Shown: piece by piece, positions 8,820 through 16,169 of the stretch | Layout of the letters: every line of letters begins with the position of its first letter | Numbering within the stretch: position 1 is the stretch's first letter | Assembly: GCA_900114805.1 (NCBI GenBank) | Contig: FOZN01000002.1 | Coordinates: 186,001-250,000 of the forward strand | Origin: Agrococcus baldri | Lineage (GTDB): Bacteria > Actinomycetota > Actinomycetes > Actinomycetales > Microbacteriaceae | Direction: 5' to 3' | Length of the DNA stretch: 64,000 nt | Made by a program: the position numbers and the translations under genes | The notes under the pieces: model-generated | What the model was told of the DNA's origin: nothing | Database searches by the model: none | What the model saw: only the letters and a program-made list of their open reading frames with translations

Positions 8820-9014
8820 ATGGGTCTCGACGACAAGATCTCGAACGCAGCCAAGGAAGGCATCGGCAAGGCGAAGGAGGGTGTCGGTGACGCCACCGAC
8901 AACGAGCGCCTGGAGGCGGAGGGCCACAAGGACCAGGCCGTCGCCAACGCCAAGCAGGCCGGCGAGCACGTGAAGGACGCCGGGGACGACGTCAAGGACA
9001 CGTTCCGCGGCTGA
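8820..9014 (+). CDS. CsbD-family stress protein
   Basis: A 64-aa hydrophilic helical protein of the CsbD family, a general-stress protein in Bacillus whose biochemical role is unknown. It shows the family pattern of Lys/Glu/Ala-rich helices with repeated GKAKEGVGDATDN and VKDAGDDVKDTF segments. The start is fixed by a strong ribosome site AAGGAGG just upstream of ATG at 8820. A strong hairpin follows at 9030. Stress induction is known for the family but not visible here. Confidence 0.88.
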   Translation: MGLDDKISNAAKEGIGKAKEGVGDATDNERLEAEGHKDQAVANAKQAGEHVKDAGDDVKDTFRG

Positions 9015-9029
9015 TCTCCCGATACCACG

Positions 9030-9065
9030 AGAGGCCGGGGCACCCGCGATGGTGCCCCGGCCTCT
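9030..9065. terminator. Bidirectional hairpin terminator between csbD-like gene and citE-like gene
   Basis: A perfect 15-bp stem AGAGGCCGGGGCACC / GGTGCCCCGGCCTCT with a 6-base loop (cgcgat). It sits between two convergent genes, 15 bp after the first stop and 7 bp before the second. Confidence 0.85.
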
Positions 9066-9071
9066 TGCGTG

Positions 9072-9923
9072 TCAGTAGTTGAGCTCGCCCAGCGCCGCGG
9101 CGTCCGCCTCGATGCCGAAGTCGCGCGCCTGGGTCTGGATCTTCTGCGCACGCGCGAGGCGGGGCAGGTCGCTGCCGTCGGTGATCTTCCCGCCCGACTC
9201 CTCGAACGCGCGCACGAAGCCGTGCGCCCACGCCACGTCCTCGGCGCTCGGCGCGAGGCCGGCATTGATGGTCGCGGCCTGCGTGTGCGTGAGGCACAGC
9301 TTGCCCGACATGCCCATCTCCTTCGACAGCCTCGTGCCGTCGGCCAGCGCGCCCATCGACAGCGTCGGGCCGTCGATCGGCGCCGGCAGCCTGGCGGCGC
9401 GGGAGGCGATCACGAGCTGCGATCGGGCATAGGCGAGGGCGATCGGGTCATCGCCGGTCGCGGTGTCGCGCTTGAAGTCGCCGGTGCCGAAGGCGAGCCG
9501 GAACGTCGACGGCGCGCTGGCGATCCGCTCGACGTGGAGCACCCCGCGAGCCGTCTCGACCAGCGCGAGGATCGGCATGCCCTCCGGCAGGCGGTCGGCG
9601 GTGTCGTCGACGTGGCTCGCCGACTCGGTCTTGGCGAGCATGACGCCCTCGAGGCCGGGCGCGTCCTTCAGCTCGGCCAGGTCGGTGCTCCAGAACTCGC
9701 TCGCGGCGTCGTTGATGCGCACCCAGGCGCGGTGGCCGGTGGAGAGCCACTCGACCGTGTCGGCGCGGGCCTGCGCCTTGTCCTTCGCCGCGACCGCGTC
9801 CTCGATGTCGATGATGATCGCGTCCGCCTCGCTCTCCTGCGCGATCTCGAACAGCTCGGGCTTGGAGGCCGGCACGAGCAGCCAGGAGCGGGCGATCAGG
9901 GGCGAGATGACGGTTCTGGGCAC
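9072..9923 (-). CDS. HpcH/HpaI aldolase / CitE-like CoA-ester lyase
   Basis: A 283-aa TIM-barrel enzyme of the CitE/malyl-CoA lyase superfamily, predicted to cleave or hydrolyse a beta-hydroxyacyl-CoA with Mg2+. Visible signatures are RSWLLVPASKPELF at the N-terminus, the IDIEDAV metal and substrate segment (about 38-44), VMLAKTESA (about 93-101) with the catalytic Glu, and the SRAARLPAPIDGP motif (about 180). The GTG start at 9923 is supported by a -10 box 7 bases upstream. There is no citD/citF citrate lyase operon nearby, so it is a stand-alone lyase, possibly a citramalyl- or malyl-CoA thioesterase-like enzyme. The substrate is unknown. Confidence 0.85.
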   Translation of the reverse strand: MPRTVISPLIARSWLLVPASKPELFEIAQESEADAIIIDIEDAVAAKDKAQARADTVEWLSTGHRAWVRINDAASEFWSTDLAELKDAPGLEGVMLAKTESASHVDDTADRLPEGMPILALVETARGVLHVERIASAPSTFRLAFGTGDFKRDTATGDDPIALAYARSQLVIASRAARLPAPIDGPTLSMGALADGTRLSKEMGMSGKLCLTHTQAATINAGLAPSAEDVAWAHGFVRAFEESGGKITDGSDLPRLARAQKIQTQARDFGIEADAAALGELNY

Positions 9924-9930
9924 GCCCTTC

Positions 9931-9936
9931 AGCCTA
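9931..9936 (-). promoter_or_regulatory. -10 box of the citE-like gene (leaderless)
   Basis: TAGGCT on the minus strand, 7 bases before the GTG at 9923. Confidence 0.45.
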
Positions 9937-9951
9937 TCCGGCGGAGCGGGC

Positions 9952-9957
9952 TAGCAT
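9952..9957 (+). promoter_or_regulatory. -10 box of small membrane protein gene (leaderless)
   Basis: TAGCAT, 6 bases before the ATG at 9964. It is divergent to the citE-like promoter about 20 bp away. Confidence 0.45.
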
Positions 9958-9963
9958 CGCGCT

Positions 9964-10185
9964 ATGGCCTCCGGCGTCCTCACCCTCCTGCTCGTCGCGA
10001 TGCTCGGGCTCGCGCTGCTGCTGATCGCGGGCGGCATCGTGATGCTGGTGATCGGCTCGCGCCGGCACGACGACTCCACCTCCCGGCCGTTCCTCGCCCT
10101 GGGCGTCAGCCTGCTGATCGTCGGCACCGTCGTGCTGGTGCCCTCGCTCGTGATGGCCGGTCGCGTGTTCCTCGGCTTGGGCTGA
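9964..10185 (+). CDS. Small two-helix membrane protein, unknown
   Basis: A 73-aa protein with two hydrophobic helices (about 5-30 and 42-66) separated by a short basic loop (RRHDDSTSR), so it is a helical hairpin. I do not recognise a family. The next gene on the same strand (10330) has the same length and layout, so the two may be diverged duplicates. The start is supported by a -10 box 6 bases upstream. A small but real gene is likely from the codon usage and the promoter. Confidence 0.65.
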   Translation: MASGVLTLLLVAMLGLALLLIAGGIVMLVIGSRRHDDSTSRPFLALGVSLLIVGTVVLVPSLVMAGRVFLGLG

Positions 10186-10270
10186 GCCGCACAGCGGACG
10201 TCGCGCTTCGCCGCCCTCGCATCCGTCAGCGCTCCAGCCATCGGCCTCGGCGGCGGCTCGTTCCGCGCTG

Positions 10271-10293
10271 GTCGCCGACAGCAAGTCGGCGAC
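10271..10293 (+). terminator. Hairpin between the two small membrane protein genes
   Basis: GTCGCCGAC, loop agcaa, then GTCGGCGAC: a perfect 9-bp stem located 85 bp after the first gene's stop. No U-tract follows. Confidence 0.5.
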
Positions 10294-10329
10294 GCTGACG
10301 ATGGCCGGGTCGTGTGATGGACTGTGGCC

Positions 10330-10545
10330 ATGCCAGCACCCTTCGCCGTCCTGCTCGCCGTCTTCGTCGTCGCCGTCGTTCTGCTCGTGATCGGCATCGT
10401 CATGAGCATCCGCGGCACAGGATCGACCCCGAAGGTGGGCGGTTGGCTGGCGGTCATCAGCGGCCTGGTCGCACTGTGCTTCGGCGTCGTCCTCGGCATC
10501 TCGCTCATCGGCTCGTCGATGGACGACGTGCCGGGTCTCTGGTAG
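10330..10545 (+). CDS. Small two-helix membrane protein, unknown
   Basis: A 71-aa protein with helices at about 4-25 and 39-62 and a short Gly/Thr/Pro/Lys loop between them. It has the same layout as the product of 9964-10185, with the pattern of aliphatic helix, IGIVMSIRG-type turn and second helix, suggesting a diverged tandem duplication. ATG at 10330 is preferred; a GTG two codons earlier is possible. Its stop lies 6 bp from the convergent S4 gene stop. Confidence 0.6.
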   Translation: MPAPFAVLLAVFVVAVVLLVIGIVMSIRGTGSTPKVGGWLAVISGLVALCFGVVLGISLIGSSMDDVPGLW

Positions 10546-10551
10546 CGATCG

Positions 10552-10923
10552 TCAGCCGTCGCGCCCGCGGAGCCGATCGATCTCGCGCCGCTCGCGGCTG
10601 GTCGGGCGGCCCGCGCCCCTGGGCCGGTGCGGCACCTGCGCCGCATCGATCGCGGAGGGGCGCGGCGGCGAGCGATCCTCGATCGCCTCGGCGGCGGCCG
10701 GCGCCCCGACCCGCTTCTTCAGCAGCTGCTTGACGATCACGATGCGGTCGAAGCCGTGGATGCGCACCCGCACCTCATCGCCGATGCGCACCTGCTGCGA
10801 GGCCTTCGCCGGCTGGCCGCCGAGCTTCACGTGCCCGCCGCGGCACGCCTCGGTCGCGGCGGCTCGGGTCTTCACGAGCCGCACCGCCCAGATCCAGACG
10901 TCGATGCGCACGCGCTCGCTCAT
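10552..10923 (-). CDS. S4-domain RNA-binding protein (HslR/Hsp15-like)
   Basis: A 123-aa protein with an N-terminal S4 RNA-binding domain (about 5-65, starting VRIDVWIWAVRLVKTRAAA, with GGHVKLGGQPAKASQQVRIGD). The C-terminal tail is Pro/Arg-rich and basic. Homologues such as E. coli Hsp15 bind 50S subunits carrying stalled nascent chains. The ATG overlaps the recQ stop codon by four bases (ATGA), so it is translationally coupled to recQ and transcribed with it. The start is fixed by this overlap and the S4 domain boundary. Confidence 0.88.
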   Translation of the reverse strand: MSERVRIDVWIWAVRLVKTRAAATEACRGGHVKLGGQPAKASQQVRIGDEVRVRIHGFDRIVIVKQLLKKRVGAPAAAEAIEDRSPPRPSAIDAAQVPHRPRGAGRPTSRERREIDRLRGRDG

Positions 10924-12944
10924 GCTTCGGACAGCACCTCCAGCACGGCGTCGCCGTAGCGCTCGAGCTTCGACTCGCCCACGCCGGAGACGGTCGAGAG
11001 CTCGACGAGCGTCGCCGGCCTGCGCTCGGCGATCGCCGCCAGCGTCTTGTCGTTGAAGACGACGTACGCCGGCACCGACTGCTCCTTCGCCGTCGCCGCG
11101 CGCCACGAGCGCAGCGCCTGGAAGAGCACCTGCTGGGCGTCGTCGAGCTGCAGCGTCGACGCCGAGCGCTTCGCGGCCTTCGCCGGTGCCTTCGTCTCGT
11201 GCCGCAAGCGCACCTCGCGCTCACCTGCGAGCACTGCGGCAGACGCATCCGTCATCGCCAGCACGCCGTACTCGCCCTGCACCTGCAGCAGCCCCTGCGC
11301 CAGCAGCTGCCGCACGATGCCGCGCCACTGAGTGGCGGGCAGGTCGGCGCCGATGCCGTAGGTGGCCAGCTGGTCGTGACCGAAGCGGCGGATGCGCTCG
11401 GTGTCGCCGCCGACGAGGATGTCGACCAGGTGCCCGGCGCCGTAGGCCTGCCGTCGCTCGCGCTGCAGCCGCACGATGGTGGAGAGCAGCTTCTGCGCCG
11501 GCACGGTGCCGTCGTAGGAATCGGGCGGGGTGAGGCAGGTGTCGCAGTTGCCGCAGGGTTCGCTGGGCTGGCCGAAGTAGGCGAGCAGCTGCACGCGGCG
11601 GCACTCGACCGTCTCGCACAGCGCGAGCATCGCATCGAGGTGCATGGTCTGGTTGCGCTTGCGCTGCGCGTCGCCGACCCCGTCGGCGATCATGCGGCGC
11701 TGCTGCACGACGTCCTGCAGCCCGTAGGCGAGCCAGGCCGTCGAGGCCTCGCCGTCGCGGCCCGCGCGGCCGGTCTCCTGGTAGTACCCCTCGATCGACT
11801 TGGGCAGGTCGAGGTGCGCGACGAAGCGCACGTCGGGCTTGTCGATGCCCATGCCGAACGCGATCGTCGCGACCATCACGACGCCGTCTTCGCGCAGGAA
11901 CCGCTGCTGGTTCGCCCCGCGGACGGCCGCGTCGAGGCCGGCGTGGTACGGCAGCGCGTCGATGCCCTGCGCCCGCAGCCACTCGGCGGTCGACTCGACC
12001 GACTTGCGCGAGAGGCAGTAGACGATGCCGGTCGCGCCCGGGTGCTCGTCGCGCATGATGCGCAGCAGCTGGGCCTTCGCATCCTGCTTGGGGGCGATGC
12101 GGTACTGGATGTTCGGCCGGTCGAAGCTCGAGACGTACACGTGCGCGTCGCGCAGCCCCAGGCGCTCGACGATCTCGGCACGCGTCTCGACCGTCGCGGT
12201 CGCGGTGAGGGCGATGCGCGGCACCTGCGGCCAGCGCTCCCCCAGCACCGACAGCTGCAGGTAGTCGGGACGGAAGTCGTGCCCCCACTGGCTGACGCAG
12301 TGCGCCTCGTCGATCGCGAACAGCGCGATCGGCGCCGCATCGAGCAGGCTCTGCGCGACCGGCAGCCGCTCGGGCGCCAGGTAGAGCATGTCGAGCTCGC
12401 CGGCGAGCAGCCGCTGCTCGACCTCGCGGCGCTCGTCGATCGACTGGGTGGAGTTGAGGTAGGCCGCCCGCACGCCGAGCTGCTCGAGCGCGTCGACCTG
12501 GTCGTGCATGAGCGCGATCAGCGGACTGATGACGACGCCGGTGCCCTCGCGCACGAGCGACGGGATCTGGTAGCAGAGGCTCTTGCCGCCGCCGGTGGGC
12601 ATGAGCACCACCGCGTCGCGGCCGGCCACCACGTCGTCGATGATCGCGGCCTGCTGGTCGCGGAACGCGTCGTAGCCCCACACCCGGGTGAGCGCCTCGA
12701 GCGGCGTGGCGGCCTTGGCGGATGCGGCGATGCCGGGCGCGCGGGCGGGCTGCGGACGGACGGCGGTGCGGCCGCGTGCGCCGACTTCGCCGCCCGTGGT
12801 GCGCGCACCGACGCCGGCGAGCACCGGCGCATCGTCGTCGATGGGCGGCACCCAGCCGTCGTCGGGTGCGTCGTACTCGCCCCACGGCTCCGGTGCGTCG
12901 TCGTCGCCGGGCGGTGCCCACTGGTCGTGCTGCGCGTCCGTCAC
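10920..12944 (-). CDS. recQ: ATP-dependent DNA helicase RecQ
   Basis: A 3'-5' DNA helicase for recombination repair and fork processing, 674 aa. An acidic Asp/Pro/Trp-rich N-terminal extension (about 1-80) precedes the helicase core. The core shows Walker A MPTGGGKSLCYQIP, the DEAH box with the RecQ aromatic loop in FAIDEAHCVSQWGHDFRP, and motif VI QETGRAGRDG. The zinc-binding RecQ-Ct region has its cysteines in CETVECRRVQ and PCGNCDTC. An HRDC domain ends the protein (about 600-674). GTG at 12944 is chosen because AAGGGGGA lies 5 bases upstream; an ATG nine codons earlier is the alternative. The downstream S4 gene is coupled by ATGA overlap. Confidence 0.95.
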   Translation of the reverse strand: MTDAQHDQWAPPGDDDAPEPWGEYDAPDDGWVPPIDDDAPVLAGVGARTTGGEVGARGRTAVRPQPARAPGIAASAKAATPLEALTRVWGYDAFRDQQAAIIDDVVAGRDAVVLMPTGGGKSLCYQIPSLVREGTGVVISPLIALMHDQVDALEQLGVRAAYLNSTQSIDERREVEQRLLAGELDMLYLAPERLPVAQSLLDAAPIALFAIDEAHCVSQWGHDFRPDYLQLSVLGERWPQVPRIALTATATVETRAEIVERLGLRDAHVYVSSFDRPNIQYRIAPKQDAKAQLLRIMRDEHPGATGIVYCLSRKSVESTAEWLRAQGIDALPYHAGLDAAVRGANQQRFLREDGVVMVATIAFGMGIDKPDVRFVAHLDLPKSIEGYYQETGRAGRDGEASTAWLAYGLQDVVQQRRMIADGVGDAQRKRNQTMHLDAMLALCETVECRRVQLLAYFGQPSEPCGNCDTCLTPPDSYDGTVPAQKLLSTIVRLQRERRQAYGAGHLVDILVGGDTERIRRFGHDQLATYGIGADLPATQWRGIVRQLLAQGLLQVQGEYGVLAMTDASAAVLAGEREVRLRHETKAPAKAAKRSASTLQLDDAQQVLFQALRSWRAATAKEQSVPAYVVFNDKTLAAIAERRPATLVELSTVSGVGESKLERYGDAVLEVLSEA

Positions 12945-13029
12945 GCGTCCCCCTTCGCGTCCATGACGCATCCCACCCTAGGCCGAGCCGCCGACACGGC
13001 TCGCCGCCGGTCGCCTCGCTGTGGATGGC

Positions 13030-13788
13030 TCAGCGACGGCGCGAGAGCCACTCCTCGAAGCCGATGCGGCCCTTGTGCTGCTCGGTGAAGTTGGCGCCCG
13101 AGCGCAGGTAGTCGAGCATCGACGGCGGGAACGGGCCGTTGACGATCAGGCCGCGGGCGCCGGTGGCCGCCTGCCAGGCCTTCGCGAGGTCGCGCGAGAG
13201 CCGCACCTGCGGGCCGGCGATCTCGATGAAGCGCTTGCCGCTGGGGTCGAGCGCCTCCTCGGCGCAGAGGTCGGCGACCTCGCTCACGGCGACCGGCTGC
13301 ATGCGGCCGCCCAGCACGACCGGGATGGCGCCGAGCGCGGAGCCGGCCTCGAACTGGTCGACCGACCACTCGTGGAACTGCGCGGCGCGCACCACCGAGA
13401 CCTCGAGCGCGGAGTTCAGGTAGGTGAGCTCCTGCTCGTGCTTGCGGCGGTGGTACGAGAGCTTCGAGACGTCGACGCCGAGGATCGAGAGCACGACGGC
13501 CCGCTGCACCTCTGCCCGCTCGGCGGCGGCGACGATGTTGCGCGCGCCGATGGTGAAGGGCTTCGGGTCGAGCGGATTGCGCGAATTGGAGGAGTCGACG
13601 ATCACGTCGACGCCCTGGAAGGCGGCATCGAGGCCCTCACCGGAGACGATGTCGGCCTTGACGCCGGGGGAACCCGCGATGGCCTTGCCCGACCGCGACA
13701 GCGGGGCGACATCGGCGCCCCGCCTGCTCAGTGCCCGAACGATCGCCGAGCCCGCGTTCCCCGATCCACCGATCACGACGATGCGCAT
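13030..13788 (-). CDS. NAD(P)-binding atypical SDR / NmrA-like protein
   Basis: A 252-aa Rossmann-fold protein. The N-terminus MRIVVIGGSGNAGSAIV is the GxxGxxG dinucleotide motif of the NmrA/atypical SDR group. VVLSILGVD and FHEWSVDQF fit NAD(P)H-binding YtfG/NmrA-like proteins, which lack the classical catalytic YxxxK. The role may be quinone reduction or redox sensing; the substrate is unknown. A TAGCGT -10 box lies 6 bases before ATG 13788, so the mRNA is probably leaderless. The gene is monocistronic, with the DEAD-helicase terminator just upstream of its promoter. Confidence 0.82.
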   Translation of the reverse strand: MRIVVIGGSGNAGSAIVRALSRRGADVAPLSRSGKAIAGSPGVKADIVSGEGLDAAFQGVDVIVDSSNSRNPLDPKPFTIGARNIVAAAERAEVQRAVVLSILGVDVSKLSYHRRKHEQELTYLNSALEVSVVRAAQFHEWSVDQFEAGSALGAIPVVLGGRMQPVAVSEVADLCAEEALDPSGKRFIEIAGPQVRLSRDLAKAWQAATGARGLIVNGPFPPSMLDYLRSGANFTEQHKGRIGFEEWLSRRR

Positions 13789-13794
13789 GCCCTA

Positions 13795-13800
13795 ACGCTA
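13795..13800 (-). promoter_or_regulatory. -10 box of NmrA-like gene (leaderless)
   Basis: TAGCGT on the minus strand, 6 bases before the ATG at 13788. Confidence 0.5.
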
Positions 13801-13866
13801 CGCCCGGTCCTGCACAACGCAAGTCGGCCTCGCGGCCGTGCGCCGCATCCGCTCGCGGAACGCGAA

Positions 13867-13921
13867 CGACCCCTTCCGGACAGCGTCCCGGTGCACCGGG
13901 CGCGCGAGGCGGAAGGGGTCG
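13867..13921 (-). terminator. Nested hairpin terminator of the DEAD-box helicase gene
   Basis: A perfect 12-bp outer stem CGACCCCTTCCG (13867-13878) / CGGAAGGGGTCG (13910-13921) encloses a perfect palindrome CCCGGTGCACCGGG (13887-13900). It starts 10 bp after the helicase stop codon. Confidence 0.75.
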
Positions 13922-13931
13922 CTGAGGCGGT

Positions 13932-15971
13932 CTAGACGGATGCGGTGGGCTGCGCCTGCGCGTCGGTGCCGGCGGCGGCCGGCTCGTGCTCGGCGATCTC
14001 GGCGGCGGCCGGCGGGGCCGTCAGCGTGTCGAGCAGATCGTCGCCGGGCGTGACGGGGATCATCGGCGCCTCGATCTCGGCCCGGTCCAGCAGCTGCTGG
14101 GTGCGCTTGCGGCGCGCCGGCGCGATCACGGTGACGACACGGCCGTCGTTGCCCGCGCGGCCGGTGCGGCCCGAGCGGTGCATGTAGGTCTTGTACTCGT
14201 CCGGCGGGTCGGCCTGCACGACGAGCGCGATGTCGTCGATGTGGATGCCACGGGCGGCGACGTCGGTCGCGACCAGCACGTCGACCTTGCCGCGCTTCAG
14301 CTTCTCGAGCGAGCGGTTGCGCTTCGCCTGCGTCAGGTCGCCGTGCAGGCTGACCGCTGCGATGCCGGCGTCGCCGAACTGCTCGGCGAGCCGCTCGGCG
14401 TAGGCGCGAGTGCGCGTGAAGACGATGATGCGGCCGGGGTTGCGGACGATCTGCTCGAGCACCGCATCCTTGTCGTAGCGATCCGTGACGAGGATCTGGT
14501 GGTCGATCGTCGACGTCGACTGCTCCTCGCCGGCCACCTCGTGGACGGACGGCTCGGGGAGGAACTCCTTGACGATGGTCTGGACCTCGGCGTCGAGCGT
14601 CGCCGAGAACAGCAGCTTCTGGCTGCCCGGCTTCGTGCGACGCAGGATGCGCTGCACGGGCTCGAGGAAGCCGAGCTCGCACATGTGGTCGGCCTCGTCG
14701 ACCACCGCGATCTCGACCGCGCCGAGGTTCAGCTTGCGCTGCTCGACGAGATCCTCGATGCGGCCGGGCGTGCCGATCACGACGTCGACGCCGCGTCGCA
14801 GCCCCTCGACCTGCCGATCCTGCTTCACGCCGCCGACGATGACGGTCGTGAAGACGCCGACCTCGCGGCCGAGCGTCATGATCGTGTGGTTGAGCTGCTG
14901 TGCGAGCTCGCGCGTCGGAGCCAGCACGAGCGCGCGCGGGGCGCGGCCGATCTCGCGGCGCTCGGAGCGGCCGCGCAGCAGCATCTCGACGATCGGCGCG
15001 CCGAAGGCGATGCTCTTGCCGGAGCCGGTGCGGCCGCGGCCGAGCACATCGCGCCCTGCGAGCACGTCGGGGATCGTGGCTGCCTGGATCGGGAACGGCG
15101 AGACCGCGCCCATGCCGGTCAGCGCGCGGGAGATGCTGTCGCCGATGCCGAGGTCGGCGAAGGAGATGCCCGCGACGTCCTCGGCGCTCGTCGCCTTCGC
15201 CTCGAGGCGCTCGAGCACGACGTCGTCCTTCGGCTGGAAGGGGTTCGAGTCCTTCGAGGGGTAGTACGTGCTGTCGCGGCGGGGCTGCTCGTCGAAGCTG
15301 CGGCGCTCCTCGCGGCGCGGGCGGTCGTCGAAGCGACGCTGGCCCTGCTCGCGGCGGTCGCCGAAACTCCGCTGATCGCGGTCGTCGCGACGGGGCGCGC
15401 GGTCGTCGAAGCGACGCTGACCCTGCTCGCGGCGGTCGCCGAAGCTCCGCTGATCGCGGTCGTCACGACGCGGCGCGCGGTCGTCGAAGCGACGCTGACC
15501 CTGCTCGCGGCGGTCGCCGAAGCTCCGCTGATCGCGGTCGTCGCGGCGGGGGCGGTCCTCGAAGCGGCGGTTGCGGTCCGGCGCAGCGCCGGAGCGGCCG
15601 CGGCCGTTGTGCTCGTCGCGGGCGCGGTCGAAGCCGCGCGGGCGCTCGCCGCGGTGCACGCGCTCGTCGCCCTGGTGGTCGCGGCCGCCGTGGCTGCCGC
15701 CGCGGGTGCGGAAGGAGGGACCGCGCTGGTGGTCGCGGTTGCGCTCCTCCGGCGGGGTCCAGTTGGGACGACCCGAGCTGGAGCGGCCGGAGCGGCCGCC
15801 CTGCGCGCCGCCGTCGCGGCGGCTGTCGCGCTCGCTCTGATTCCAGCGGCCCTTCGAGGGCTGCTCGTCGCGGAAGCCGCGGTGGCCCTTGCTGCGGGAG
15901 CCGGGTCGGCTGCTGCTGTCGCGGTCGTTGGATCGGTGGGCGCCCTGAGGGCGCGAGTGGTTGTGTGCCAT
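13932..15971 (-). CDS. DEAD-box ATP-dependent RNA helicase with RGG/RD-rich N-terminal repeats
   Basis: An RNA helicase of about 679 aa for ribosome assembly or RNA turnover, often cold-induced. The N-terminal ~240 residues are disordered and rich in Arg/Asp/Gly/Ser, including three near-identical 26-aa repeats (RDDRDQRSFGDRREQGQRRF core) encoded by 78-bp DNA repeats. The core has the Q-motif PFPIQAATIP, Walker A GRGRTGSGKS, the DEAD box VVDEADHM, motif III LFSATL, and motif VI HRSGRTGRAG. The C-terminal tail is acidic and Ala-rich. Unusually the disordered arm is N-terminal, whereas DeaD/CsdA arms are usually C-terminal. ATG 15971 (MAHNHSRPQ) or ATG 15980 could start; neither has a strong ribosome site. 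A leader hairpin lies at 15989-16008. Confidence 0.93.
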   Translation of the reverse strand: MAHNHSRPQGAHRSNDRDSSSRPGSRSKGHRGFRDEQPSKGRWNQSERDSRRDGGAQGGRSGRSSSGRPNWTPPEERNRDHQRGPSFRTRGGSHGGRDHQGDERVHRGERPRGFDRARDEHNGRGRSGAAPDRNRRFEDRPRRDDRDQRSFGDRREQGQRRFDDRAPRRDDRDQRSFGDRREQGQRRFDDRAPRRDDRDQRSFGDRREQGQRRFDDRPRREERRSFDEQPRRDSTYYPSKDSNPFQPKDDVVLERLEAKATSAEDVAGISFADLGIGDSISRALTGMGAVSPFPIQAATIPDVLAGRDVLGRGRTGSGKSIAFGAPIVEMLLRGRSERREIGRAPRALVLAPTRELAQQLNHTIMTLGREVGVFTTVIVGGVKQDRQVEGLRRGVDVVIGTPGRIEDLVEQRKLNLGAVEIAVVDEADHMCELGFLEPVQRILRRTKPGSQKLLFSATLDAEVQTIVKEFLPEPSVHEVAGEEQSTSTIDHQILVTDRYDKDAVLEQIVRNPGRIIVFTRTRAYAERLAEQFGDAGIAAVSLHGDLTQAKRNRSLEKLKRGKVDVLVATDVAARGIHIDDIALVVQADPPDEYKTYMHRSGRTGRAGNDGRVVTVIAPARRKRTQQLLDRAEIEAPMIPVTPGDDLLDTLTAPPAAAEIAEHEPAAAGTDAQAQPTASV
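15322..15555. repeat. Three in-frame tandem 78-bp repeats in the RNA helicase gene
   Basis: Units begin near 15322, 15400 and 15478 with an exact 78-bp period and only a few base differences. They encode three 26-residue copies rich in Arg and Asp. Copy number can vary without a frameshift. Confidence 0.92.
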
Positions 15972-15988
15972 TGCTCGCATTTCATTGC

Positions 15989-16008
15989 GCGCGAGATCGA
16001 ACTCGCGC
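15989..16008 (-). promoter_or_regulatory. Hairpin in the RNA-helicase leader, close to the start codon
   Basis: GCGCGAG, loop atcgaa, then CTCGCGC: a 7-bp stem ending 9-18 bases before the candidate ATGs. The leader is up to about 190 bases long (15981-16169) with no clear promoter seen. It could modulate ribosome access, but this is inference. Confidence 0.35.
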
Positions 16009-16169
16009 AGGTAGTGCCGCAGTCATCGCGGGGATACTGATCAACCGCGAGATCGCCCGCGGGATATCCGGCCGCGGAGACACTCCATGTGACGCACACG
16101 CGTCTGTTCCGAGCCGACCGTGCAACCTTACGGCAAAGCCCCGTCTCGCGATAGGGGCAGTTGCCCGGC

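Noticed and set aside
9030-9065. Regulatory RNA made from the strong hairpin
   Set aside because: Its position exactly between two convergent stops makes a bidirectional terminator the simpler reading.
15236-15262. tRNA-like TPC-arm string (gggttcgagtcc)
   Set aside because: No acceptor or anticodon stems fit around it; it encodes DSNPF in the helicase gene.
15322-15555. Regular 78-bp repeats as a CRISPR array
   Set aside because: There are no unique spacers; the repeats are contiguous, in frame, and encode Arg/Asp-rich peptide within a helicase gene. No cas genes.
13986-16040. Open frame of 684 codons antisense to the DEAD-box helicase
   Set aside because: Shadow frame; the helicase motifs on the minus strand are complete.
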